NCBI GenBank assembly: GCA_034086705.1
Contig: JAXDZV010000006.1
Coordinates: forward strand, 1-64,000
DNA from: UMGS1225 sp034086705
GTDB taxonomy: Bacteria > Bacillota > Clostridia > Oscillospirales > CAG-272
Reading direction: 5' to 3'
Length of the DNA stretch: 64,000 bases
Below the pieces are notes generated by a model that saw only the letters and a program-made list of their open reading frames with translations, was not told where the DNA came from and ran no database searches. Every line of letters starts with the position of its first letter. Within the stretch, counting starts at the first letter, position 1. This document shows, one piece after another, positions 42,375-50,925 of this stretch. The position numbers and the translations under genes were made by a program.

Positions 42375-44906
42375 TCAGAGCATTTCCTCATCTTCATCAG
42401 CCGTCTGCACAGCTTCCTGCGGCAGCGGTTCATCCGCATCCAAACCCGTTGCATCCGTCGTATTGTCTTGCGTCTCTTCGTGCGGCACAACTGCAACAAA
42501 CACAATGCTTTGGCCTGCTCGAAGCCGCATCGCAATAACGCCCTGACTCACCCGTCCGCACAAGCGCAACCCGGACGCCGGTGTACGTACAATCTGTCCT
42601 TCATTGGTAATCATCATCAAATCATCGTTATCACCTGCCGCTGCAATACCGGCAAGCATACCTGTTTTCTCCGTCAGATGATGTACTGCAAATCCCTTGC
42701 CGCCACGGCCATGCGCAGTAAACGCAGCAAAATCGGTACGCTTCCCGTATCCGTTCTGCGTCACACTGACAAGCTGTTTTGTTTTTTCCACTACGCACAC
42801 GCCGCAAATACGGTCTTCCCCTTGCAACCGCATCGCACGTACACCGCGCGCCGTACGGCCCATAACACGCGCCTGCCGCTCCGAAAAACGGATACACCGA
42901 CCCTCTTCGGTTGCAAGCAGCAACTCGTCTGTACCTCCTGTTTTGCGAACGTATGTTAACTCGTCATTTTCATCCAGCGTAATAGCAATTTTGCCGCCAC
43001 GGCGCTGATACGCAAATTCTGAAATTTTCGTCCTCTTACAGATTCCCCGCGCTGTCACCATCATTAAATACTGATCCTGTGCAAAATTCTCCAACGCCAC
43101 AACAGCACTCACACGTTCTTGTTGTGCAAGCTCCAAAATATTAACAAGATTTGTTCCGCGTGCCGTGCGTCCGGCCTGCGGCAGCATATAGGCTTTTTTG
43201 ACATAAACTTTTCCGAAATTTGTAAAAAAGAGCAAAAAGGAATGGCTATCCACTACATAGACGCTTTCCACATAGTCTTCTTCTTTTGTGCCCATGCCGA
43301 TCACACCCATGCCGCCGCGTCTTTGTGCTGCATACGTATCTGCAGGTTGCCGCTTGATATAACCGGCGTGTGTCATTGTTACAACACAGGTATGGCGTTC
43401 GATCAAATCTTCTGCCAAAATCTCATGCTCTGCCTCACAAATGATGGTTCTGCGCGCATCGCCGAATCGTTTTTTGATGGCGAGCATTTCTTCACGAATG
43501 ATATCTTTGATGCGGCCTTCATCTGCCAAAATCGCGCGCAACTCCTCGATGAGGTGCTGCTTTTCAGCAAGCTCCTCCTCAATTTTAATGCGTTCCAACC
43601 CCGCAAGCTTACCCAAGGTCATGTCTACAATTGCCTGCGCCTGAACCTCGGTTAAACCGAATCTTTCAATCAGTGCATCTCGCGCCTGTGTAACGGATTC
43701 ACTGGCACGAATGAGTGCAATGACTTCATCAATGAAATCAATTGCGATTTTCTGTCCTTCTAAAATATGTGCACGCTGCAAAGCTCGGTCCAAATCATAC
43801 CGGACTCTGCGCACAATGACATCCTCCTGATGCTTTACATAACAACGCAGAATGTCAATAAGACCAAGCACCTTAGGCTGGTTATCTACCAGAGCAATCA
43901 TATTCACAGCGCAAGTATCCTGTAGCTGCGTATATTTATATAGCTGGTTCAGAATGACCTGACCGTTGGCGTCGCGGCGATATTCCACTACAACGCGCAT
44001 ACCGGCGCGACCGCTTTCGTCCCGAATGGCGGTGATTCCTTCCACGCGTTTTTCATTGACTAACATAGCCATAGATTTAACCAGCTGGCTTTTGTTCACC
44101 ATATACGGTATTTCCGTGATGACAATGCGGTGTTTTTCTTCTTCCACAGTTGCTTTGGCCCGCACGGTGATATGGCCTTTACCAGTTGCATACGCCTGAT
44201 AGATGCCGGCGGTACCGTAAATGGTTCCATAAGTAGGAAAGTCCGGTCCTTTGATATATTGCATCAGCTCCGGAACACTGGCATCCGGATGTTCCATGAA
44301 ATAAATTGTACCGTCAATAACCTCAGAAAGATTGTGCGGCGGAATATTTGTTGCCATCCCGACAGCAATTCCGACCGATCCGTTGACAAGCAGATTCGGA
44401 AAACGTGCAGGCAGCACGACAGGCTCTTCAAGCTTATTATCAAAATTCGGAACAAAATCTACCACGCGCTTATCAATATCAACAAGCATTTCATTGGCTA
44501 TACGCGCCATACGTGCTTCGGTATATCGATACGCAGCCGCGCCGTCTCCATCCACGTTACCGAAGTTTCCGTGTCCGTCAATCAGCGGATAGCGCATGGA
44601 AAAATCCTGCGCCAGTCGCACCATCGCGTCGTATACGGCACTGTCGCCGTGTGGATGATACCGACCCAACACATTGCCCACCGTTGTAGCGCTTTTACGG
44701 AACGGCCGATCATAAGTTAGCTTATCATCATACATCGCAAACAAAATTCTGCGATGCACCGGTTTGAGCCCGTCTCGTACATCCGGCAATGCGCGGGCAA
44801 CAATTACGCTCATAGCATATTCAATAAAAGATTTTTGTACATTTTTTTCAATTTGTACCGGTACAATTTTTTGATCTGCAAAAGTGATATCCTGTTTATT
44901 TTCCAT
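42375..44906 (-). CDS. gyrA: DNA gyrase subunit A
   Basis: An 843-residue topoisomerase subunit that cuts and rejoins DNA to introduce negative supercoils with GyrB. The catalytic Tyr is Y128 in AAAYRYTEARM. The quinolone-determining region reads GDSAVYD with Ser89 and Asp93 in wild-type form. The C-terminal beta-pinwheel blades carry the GyrA-box-like segment QRRGGKIAI and related QRRGG and RGGKG motifs. An acidic tail ends the protein. GGAAAC lies upstream. It follows the pfkB gene by 21 nt and precedes tsaD by 1 nt. Confidence 0.97.
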   Translation of the reverse strand: MENKQDITFADQKIVPVQIEKNVQKSFIEYAMSVIVARALPDVRDGLKPVHRRILFAMYDDKLTYDRPFRKSATTVGNVLGRYHPHGDSAVYDAMVRLAQDFSMRYPLIDGHGNFGNVDGDGAAAYRYTEARMARIANEMLVDIDKRVVDFVPNFDNKLEEPVVLPARFPNLLVNGSVGIAVGMATNIPPHNLSEVIDGTIYFMEHPDASVPELMQYIKGPDFPTYGTIYGTAGIYQAYATGKGHITVRAKATVEEEKHRIVITEIPYMVNKSQLVKSMAMLVNEKRVEGITAIRDESGRAGMRVVVEYRRDANGQVILNQLYKYTQLQDTCAVNMIALVDNQPKVLGLIDILRCYVKHQEDVIVRRVRYDLDRALQRAHILEGQKIAIDFIDEVIALIRASESVTQARDALIERFGLTEVQAQAIVDMTLGKLAGLERIKIEEELAEKQHLIEELRAILADEGRIKDIIREEMLAIKKRFGDARRTIICEAEHEILAEDLIERHTCVVTMTHAGYIKRQPADTYAAQRRGGMGVIGMGTKEEDYVESVYVVDSHSFLLFFTNFGKVYVKKAYMLPQAGRTARGTNLVNILELAQQERVSAVVALENFAQDQYLMMVTARGICKRTKISEFAYQRRGGKIAITLDENDELTYVRKTGGTDELLLATEEGRCIRFSERQARVMGRTARGVRAMRLQGEDRICGVCVVEKTKQLVSVTQNGYGKRTDFAAFTAHGRGGKGFAVHHLTEKTGMLAGIAAAGDNDDLMMITNEGQIVRTPASGLRLCGRVSQGVIAMRLRAGQSIVFVAVVPHEETQDNTTDATGLDADEPLPQEAVQTADEDEEML

Positions 44907-44927
44907 GGTGGAAGCTGTTTCCTTTCC

Positions 44928-45887
44928 TTATACTTTACGCACCGTTACGCGCCGTGCCAACTCTTCCGCCGCAGTAACAGACGGAAGAAAGTGCTCTGTA
45001 TTTTCCACTTTTGCGCCTGCCATTGCCGCAGCATGGCGTAGCGCAGTTTCAATAGGAATGGCCTGATCCAGTAAAAACACAAGGGTTGCCAGATATACAT
45101 CGCCCGCACCGACCAATGCGCGCGGCGCAACAGACGGGGCATTTACCAAATAACTACCTTGTTCACCAACATAAACAGAGCCCTCTGCACCAAGCGTAAC
45201 AGCCACTGCCGTCTGATATTCCTCATAAATTCGTTTAGCAGCATACAGTGCTGTGTCTGCCGAATCCACTGTAAATCCGAGCATATTGGAAAGCTCATGA
45301 CGGTTAGGCTTCATCAAATACGGGCGCTGCGCAAGACCAAGCGAGAGTGGCTGTGCGTCTGCATCCAAAACAAAGCGTACATGCCGTGCACGGGAAGCGT
45401 CAAAATATCGAATCAAATCTCCGTAAACACCGTCTGCAATGCCATACGGTACACTGCCGCAAAGGAAAACCGTAATCGGTTCTTCATTTTCCTCCCGACC
45501 ACTCAGCAAAGTTTGCAGCGTACGCAACAGTGCAGCAAACTCCTCCTGATGAATCGGTCCAGCGCGACCGTTCAATTCAGAGCAGATACCGTCTGCATCC
45601 GTCAGCTTAACGCAAACGCGTGTAGCTGCTTGTGTCTGTGTAAAGCGATTTGACAGCCCTTCCCGCGCAAGTAAATCGCAAAGAAGTTTGCCTGTTGTGC
45701 CACCGCAAAACCCAAACATATCACTTTGTGCGCCCAACATGTGCAGCATTCGGGACACATTCACTCCCTTACCGCCCGCACTGATCGAGCTGTGCTCAAA
45801 ACGATTCAAAAAGCCGGGCTGAAAGCTATGTTGTAAAAAGATTGTTTGATCCAGACAGGGGCTTAACGTCAGCGTGGCATACCGCAT
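44928..45887 (-). CDS. PfkB-family sugar kinase between gyrB and gyrA
   Basis: A 319-residue ribokinase-fold kinase of the 1-phosphofructokinase/tagatose-6-phosphate kinase type. It has the N-terminal motif ATLTLSPCLDQTIFL, GGKGVNVSRMLHMLG (about 37-51) and the C-terminal catalytic motif ALVGAGDVYLATLVF, with the base Asp in GAGD. Typical members phosphorylate fructose-1-phosphate or tagatose-6-phosphate. ATG 45887 follows GGAAAGGAAACATACA. It lies 23 nt after gyrB and 21 nt before gyrA, so it is in the gyrase operon, an odd place for a sugar kinase. No PTS gene is near. Confidence 0.85.
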   Translation of the reverse strand: MRYATLTLSPCLDQTIFLQHSFQPGFLNRFEHSSISAGGKGVNVSRMLHMLGAQSDMFGFCGGTTGKLLCDLLAREGLSNRFTQTQAATRVCVKLTDADGICSELNGRAGPIHQEEFAALLRTLQTLLSGREENEEPITVFLCGSVPYGIADGVYGDLIRYFDASRARHVRFVLDADAQPLSLGLAQRPYLMKPNRHELSNMLGFTVDSADTALYAAKRIYEEYQTAVAVTLGAEGSVYVGEQGSYLVNAPSVAPRALVGAGDVYLATLVFLLDQAIPIETALRHAAAMAGAKVENTEHFLPSVTAAEELARRVTVRKV

Positions 45888-45910
45888 TGTATGTTTCCTT
45901 TCCCCGTTTG

Positions 45911-47833
45911 TCAAAAATCGAGGTTTTCTGCGTATTTTGCGTTTTGCTCTATAAATTCGCGCCGAGACTCAACATTGTCTCCCATTAAAACAGAAAAGGT
46001 TTCGTCTGCCTTGATTGCATCGCTGACAGTAACCCGCAAAATCGTACGTTTTTGTGGATCCATCGTCGTCTCCCAAAGCTGCTCCTTATCCATCTCTCCA
46101 AGACCTTTGTAGCGTTCTGCTTCAACTTTTTCTCCGCCCAGCTCTGCAATATATTTATCTCTTTCCGCATCGGAAAAAGCATATCGCTGCTGTTTGCCCT
46201 TGAAAACTTTATAAAGCGGAGGCTGTGCTAAATACACATGCCCTTCCTCAATCAAGCGGCGCATATACCGATAAAAGAAGGTTAGCAACAGAATCTGAAT
46301 GTGTGCACCGTCCACATCGGCATCGGCCATAATGATGATTTTTCCGTACCGCAACTTTTCCAGATCAAATTCCTCACCGATCCCGCAACCAAGAGATTGA
46401 ATAATCGGCGTAATGGAAGGGTTGGAATAGACTTTATCAATTCGTGTTTTTTCAACATTCAATACCTTACCGCGTAAAGCAAGAATTGCCTGATAGCGAC
46501 TGTCTCTGCCGTCTTTCGCGTTACCGCCGGCGCTGTCTCCCTCTACCAAAAACAGTTCAGTCAGGTCCGTTCTTCTTTCCTGACAATCCACCAGCTTACC
46601 GGGCAATGAACTGGAAATATCCAACACACTCTTACGAGAATTTTCACGAGCTTTGCGTGCAGCTTCTCTTGCACGGGAAGCTGCAAGTGCCTTATCCAAA
46701 ATTGCCTTGCCCACCGCAGGATTCTCTTCCAGGTACTCCGAAAGCTTCCCGCTGAGCAAATTGTACACAAAAGTTCTTACTTCGGAATTTCCGAGTTTTG
46801 CTTTTGTTTGACTTTCAAACTGTGCATCGGGTAATTTAACACTGATTACCGCGCATATTCCCTCCCGCACATCTTCCCCGGAAAGGTTTTTATCTTTTTC
46901 TTTCAGAAAATTCCATTTTCGTGCATAGGTGTTCAGCACATTGGTCAACGCCATGCGAAATCCCGTCTCATGTGTTCCACCCTCAATAGTGCTCATATTA
47001 TTGGCAAAGGTCACAACGCTTTCTGTATAACTATCGTTATATTGAATAGCGATTTCCGCCGTCATATCCCCTTTGGTACCCTTGACCCAAATTACATCCG
47101 GATGCACCGGCGCACAGTGCTTTTGCTCGTTTAGATAAGACACAAAAGATGCAATTCCGCCTGCATAGCAGAATTCCTCTTCCACGGGTTCCTCTCCACG
47201 CAAATCAATAAGGCGCAGCGTTACACCGGCATTCAAAAAGGCCTGTTCTCGCAATCTGCGTTGCACATTTTCATATTCAAATTCCGTTGTTTCAAAAATT
47301 TCGCTGTCTGGTTTAAAGCGAACATACAAACCATGCTGTTGCGTGTCTCCTTCGCAGGTAAAAGGACGCTGCACATGGCCGCGCGCAAAGCGCTCTGTGT
47401 ATTTCTTTCCTTCGTTGCAATTGACAACTTCCATCCACTCAGACAATGCATTCACTACAGAAGCGCCTACCCCATGCAAACCACCTGCAATTTTATAGCC
47501 CTGACCGCCGAATTTACCGCCCGCATGTAAAACAGTAAAAACGACTTCCAGCGTCGGGATTTGCATTTTATGGTGGATACCGCCCGGAACACCGCGTCCA
47601 TCATCCTGTACAGAAACGGATCCATCCGGATGTAAAGTCACTGTGATGCGATCACACGCACCAGCCATGGCCTCATCAATGGAATTATCCACAATCTCAT
47701 AAATCAAATGATGCAGCCCGCCCGCAGAAGTTGTTCCGATATACATACCCGGTCTTTTTCGAACTGCTTCCAGCCCTTCCAAAACCTGTATTTGATCTTC
47801 ATTGTACACGGAATGTTGCTTTTGTGTTGCCAT
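45911..47833 (-). CDS. gyrB: DNA gyrase subunit B
   Basis: A 640-residue ATPase subunit of gyrase. The N-terminal GHKL domain has IYEIVDNSIDEAMAG (Asp binding adenine), DDGRGVPGGIH and AGGKFGGQGYKIAGGLHGVG. The TOPRIM part has LVEGDSAGGNAKDGRDSRYQ, split over about 418-437, and IMADADVDGAHI. Length is normal for Gram-positive GyrB. The start is at MATQKQHS (47833), behind GGAAAGGATC. Downstream genes are pfkB-type, gyrA and tsaD. Confidence 0.97.
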   Translation of the reverse strand: MATQKQHSVYNEDQIQVLEGLEAVRKRPGMYIGTTSAGGLHHLIYEIVDNSIDEAMAGACDRITVTLHPDGSVSVQDDGRGVPGGIHHKMQIPTLEVVFTVLHAGGKFGGQGYKIAGGLHGVGASVVNALSEWMEVVNCNEGKKYTERFARGHVQRPFTCEGDTQQHGLYVRFKPDSEIFETTEFEYENVQRRLREQAFLNAGVTLRLIDLRGEEPVEEEFCYAGGIASFVSYLNEQKHCAPVHPDVIWVKGTKGDMTAEIAIQYNDSYTESVVTFANNMSTIEGGTHETGFRMALTNVLNTYARKWNFLKEKDKNLSGEDVREGICAVISVKLPDAQFESQTKAKLGNSEVRTFVYNLLSGKLSEYLEENPAVGKAILDKALAASRAREAARKARENSRKSVLDISSSLPGKLVDCQERRTDLTELFLVEGDSAGGNAKDGRDSRYQAILALRGKVLNVEKTRIDKVYSNPSITPIIQSLGCGIGEEFDLEKLRYGKIIIMADADVDGAHIQILLLTFFYRYMRRLIEEGHVYLAQPPLYKVFKGKQQRYAFSDAERDKYIAELGGEKVEAERYKGLGEMDKEQLWETTMDPQKRTILRVTVSDAIKADETFSVLMGDNVESRREFIEQNAKYAENLDF

Positions 47834-47895
47834 TTGTTTGATCCTTTCCAATAGTATCGCCGTTTAGCACGGTGTCTTTTTTAGCGTTTTGTTTC

Positions 47896-48246
47896 CTATC
47901 TTTTGTTTCGTTGCTTTGGAGTATATCTCTCTGATACATAAAAATCGTTGTTTTGTGCGCGTTGCCGCAGAGTAACCGGAGAAAGTAAAGAGAAATATAA
48001 TCTTTCTGCCGTTTCTTGTTTTTTTTCTCTGCAACCTGCCCGGTTGGACGCACAAGCTGTCTTTTTTTCGCTTGTTAGAATGAAGGATTTCGGCAAAGCC
48101 GAAGTGATCATTTCCGTTTTTTTATTCTTCTCCATTTGGTGCAGAAACTTTTTGGTCAGTACGGAAACTGTCGCGCTGTCCATATCAAAAATTCCCACAA
48201 TATGTTTGCTTTGAATATTACAGCCGCCCCCACCATGTAAAAACAT
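47896..48246 (-). CDS. remB: RemB-like (DUF370) regulatory protein
   Basis: A 116-residue protein matching the RemB/YaaB family, usually found between recF and gyrB: MFLHGGGGCNIQSKHIVGIFDMD and LPKSFILTSE. Related RemA/RemB are DNA-binding ring proteins that switch on extracellular matrix genes in Bacillus. Here the family's usual MFLHLGG start reads MFLHGGGG, and a basic tail (about 85-116) is added, so the length is above the usual 80-90. AAGGAGAAGCAA sets the start. It lies 12 nt after recF. Confidence 0.85.
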   Translation of the reverse strand: MFLHGGGGCNIQSKHIVGIFDMDSATVSVLTKKFLHQMEKNKKTEMITSALPKSFILTSEKKTACASNRAGCREKKQETAERLYFSLLSPVTLRQRAQNNDFYVSERYTPKQRNKR

Positions 48247-48258
48247 TTGCTTCTCCTT

Positions 48259-49392
48259 TTATTCGGTATGTGCTGTTTGCAAAAATGTCCCGTTTTGCAC
48301 CAGCCAAATGCTACTTTCTGTTCCATATTCCGCACGCATGGCTGCAGGAGATTCACAACAACTCATCACCACTTGTTTTTCTGCCAGCGCCTCGTGCAAA
48401 AATCCGCGGCGACGTTTGTCCAGTTCACTGAGAACATCATCAAATAAAAAGACAGGGTATTCTCCGCTTTGCCGTTTTGACAGTTCCCCCTCAGCCAGCT
48501 TTAATGCAAGCGCCAGAGAACGGTCTTGTCCCTGTGAACAGTACAGCCGTGCCGGCCTATCATTCACATAAACTGCAAAATCATCCCTGTGTACACCACT
48601 TAAACAAGTTCGCGCAGCAAACTCGCGTTCCATATTTTTCATGCTTGCTTGATAAAACAGTTCCGCAGAGCATTGCTGTTCTTGTGTACAGGGAATGCCC
48701 TCCCTTTCATAGACCATGCGTATCTGCTCTGTATCCGCACTCAACGTCCGCATAAAAGCACAAACATATTCCTCCGCCGCAAACAAGTATTTTACCCTTG
48801 CCTGTGCAATTCTCTGTGCGTGCGGCGCCATTTGTTGATTTAATATTTCACACAGCGTTCTCTTTCTTTGTATTTCTGTTTTTTCACTTTTTAACAATGC
48901 ATTTTTTTGCCGTAACAATTGCTGATACATACTCAAAGAGTACGCATAAGAAACGCGAAGCTGCGAAATTGCCCCGTCTAAAAAAAGTCTGCGTGTTGCC
49001 GGCGCTCCCTGAATCAGATACAAATGTTCCGGACAAAACAGAACGGCATGAAACGCGCCATAAAAATCTTTGGCTTTCGCAATCGCCACTCCGTCTGCAC
49101 GCAGCTTTTTTGGTGCATTTGCAAACAGCGTTATTTCCAATGATTGCTGGCGCGGTTGCCGCTGTGTCTGATATTCCAGTTTTAATTTTGCCTGTGGCTG
49201 TTCAAAACAAATCATTTCTCGCTCACGTGCCGGACGAAAGCTGTGTGGCGCAGCAAACAGATATAATCCTTCCAGCGCGTTTGTTTTTCCCTGTGCATTC
49301 TCTCCGCACAAAATATTGATGCCGCTGTCCAGTTGTAACGTCTGTTGATGCAGATTTCGAAACGCGGTATAGCTAATCTGTCTTGCAAGCAT
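48259..49392 (-). CDS. recF: DNA replication and repair protein RecF
   Basis: A 377-residue SMC-like ATPase that helps load RecA at gaps. It has Walker A GENAQGKTN (about 30-38), the signature SQGQDRSLALALKLAE and Walker B PVFLFDDVLSELD. The C-terminal part is normal. The start codon overlaps the dnaN stop by one base (TAATG). In many Firmicutes a small S4-domain gene (yaaA) lies between dnaN and recF; it is absent here. Confidence 0.95.
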   Translation of the reverse strand: MLARQISYTAFRNLHQQTLQLDSGINILCGENAQGKTNALEGLYLFAAPHSFRPAREREMICFEQPQAKLKLEYQTQRQPRQQSLEITLFANAPKKLRADGVAIAKAKDFYGAFHAVLFCPEHLYLIQGAPATRRLFLDGAISQLRVSYAYSLSMYQQLLRQKNALLKSEKTEIQRKRTLCEILNQQMAPHAQRIAQARVKYLFAAEEYVCAFMRTLSADTEQIRMVYEREGIPCTQEQQCSAELFYQASMKNMEREFAARTCLSGVHRDDFAVYVNDRPARLYCSQGQDRSLALALKLAEGELSKRQSGEYPVFLFDDVLSELDKRRRGFLHEALAEKQVVMSCCESPAAMRAEYGTESSIWLVQNGTFLQTAHTE

Positions 49393-50567
49393 TATAAGCG
49401 AACCGGAACCACCAAAAATAGAAAGCTTTCTTTGCGAATTCCTTCTTTTTCGTAGGCCTGAACCTCTTCCTGACTATACTGTGGCTCCATAACAATGGAC
49501 ACCAGCGGACTCACCAAGGAAATCTTAATTTTCTTACAGTCTGCCGCGCGTAATGCATCAATCAAATAACGACAATGCATTCCGATTTCAATCGATTCTC
49601 CCTCAATTTCCACTCGAAACTCGTCATATACCGAACTGTTCTGTGATGTAGAGGAAAGCATCACTCTGCCATCGCTTTCAAATTTACATACCACAGCCCC
49701 TTTGGATTTGCCCTGTCCCTTTTCTTCACACACCAGCGCCACACGCTCCAGACTTTCTAACATTTCTGAACGGTCAACAGTTACAAAAGTCTGCGGATTT
49801 TTCGGAATAAACTTCTCATACTCAATATAGCTTGTATTGATGAGTCTGGAAAAGAAATAAGTCGTTCCCATAATAAAGATGATATGTTTGCTGGTTGCAA
49901 GAATAGAAACATTTTTATCATTGTCAGCAAGCAATTTGTAAAGTTCTGCTATTGTTTTCCCCGGAACTACCAGGGAAAGAGACAAATCTTTTTGTTCATA
50001 CGAATTTTTTTTCATATCCATCTGTTTTTCACAGATAGCAAGCCGAAATGAATCAGAGGAAACAATGACAATCCGGTCATTTTCGATGCGAAAGAGCAAT
50101 CCATTGAGTGCCGGCCTTGGGTCATTATTTCCGACGGCATAAAAAGTTTTTGCAATCATGTCACGCAGTTGTTTTTGTTGCATGGTGAAGCCCCAATCGC
50201 CCTCTAACATCGGTGTATTGGGAAAATCCGATCCCGGCAGAGCCGCAAGGGTATATTCTGATAAGCCTGAATAGATTTTGGTATGCCCCTGTGTATCAAT
50301 ATCTATGTGTATGGGCGATGGCATCACACGCAAAATTTGTGAAAGACGCTGTGCATTAATAATAAAAGAGCCTTCCTGTTCCACCTGTGCTTGCAGATGA
50401 CAACGGATTCCTTTTTCCAAATCAAAAGAATTCAAAATAACTTCTCCGGTTTTTTTCGCTGTAATTTGAATTCCTTCAATTGCCGTAATTGTATTAGAGT
50501 TGGATACTGCGCACAGTGCTTGCGTGATTGCAGCAAGCAAACTGTCTTTTTCAAAAACAAGCTTCAT
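49392..50567 (-). CDS. dnaN: DNA polymerase III beta sliding clamp
   Basis: A 391-residue clamp protein that rings DNA and holds polymerase III. The family start MKLVFEKDSLLAAITQALCAV, the second-domain segment NDPRPALNGLLFRIE and the C-terminal FLFLVVPVRL (the clamp C-end ending in a VxPxRL motif) are intact. ATG 50567 fits the family N-terminus, but its ribosome site is weak (GGGTG). A GTG at 50582 adds 5 residues. It follows dnaA after the origin region. Confidence 0.96.
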   Translation of the reverse strand: MKLVFEKDSLLAAITQALCAVSNSNTITAIEGIQITAKKTGEVILNSFDLEKGIRCHLQAQVEQEGSFIINAQRLSQILRVMPSPIHIDIDTQGHTKIYSGLSEYTLAALPGSDFPNTPMLEGDWGFTMQQKQLRDMIAKTFYAVGNNDPRPALNGLLFRIENDRIVIVSSDSFRLAICEKQMDMKKNSYEQKDLSLSLVVPGKTIAELYKLLADNDKNVSILATSKHIIFIMGTTYFFSRLINTSYIEYEKFIPKNPQTFVTVDRSEMLESLERVALVCEEKGQGKSKGAVVCKFESDGRVMLSSTSQNSSVYDEFRVEIEGESIEIGMHCRYLIDALRAADCKKIKISLVSPLVSIVMEPQYSQEEVQAYEKEGIRKESFLFLVVPVRL

Positions 50568-50582
50568 GAAATTTGTCAGCAC

Positions 50583-50925
50583 CCGTAAAACAGGTGATTC
50601 CTTTCTGTTTTATCTGTTTGATGAAAATATTTACTGCTATTTTTCTGTAATACTATAGGATGTAGTAACGGTAGTAGTAATAAGACATGTGGAAACTGTG
50701 CAAAGGTCTTTTTTTTCTGAACAAACCTATTTTTTATACCGTTTTGTATTGTTAAAAAGCAGCAGAAAAACAAATGGAAAAACTGTGCACAAGCTCCACT
50801 TTTTTTGCAAATACGAAAAGCCTTACAAAACCGAAAAACAATGGGCGAAAAAAAAGTGGAAAAAATGTGCAGAGCGCATGTGGAAATGTGGATAATCTGT
50901 GAAAAAAACAGGCGTGTATTTTCAA
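50583..50925. other. oriC: Replication origin oriC (dnaA-dnaN gap)
   Basis: An AT-rich 343-nt gap between dnaA and dnaN. It holds a perfect DnaA box TGTGGATAA (50887-50895), close relatives TGTGGAAAT (50879) and TGTGGAAAC (50688), and a TGTGCACAA at 50784. Immediately before the 50688 box, TAGTAGTAATAA (50672-50683) reads as DnaA-trio repeats, with more TAG/TAA triplets from 50663. The order (trios, short linker, DnaA box) is the one described for the Bacillus origin unwinding region. No gene lies in the gap. Confidence 0.82.
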
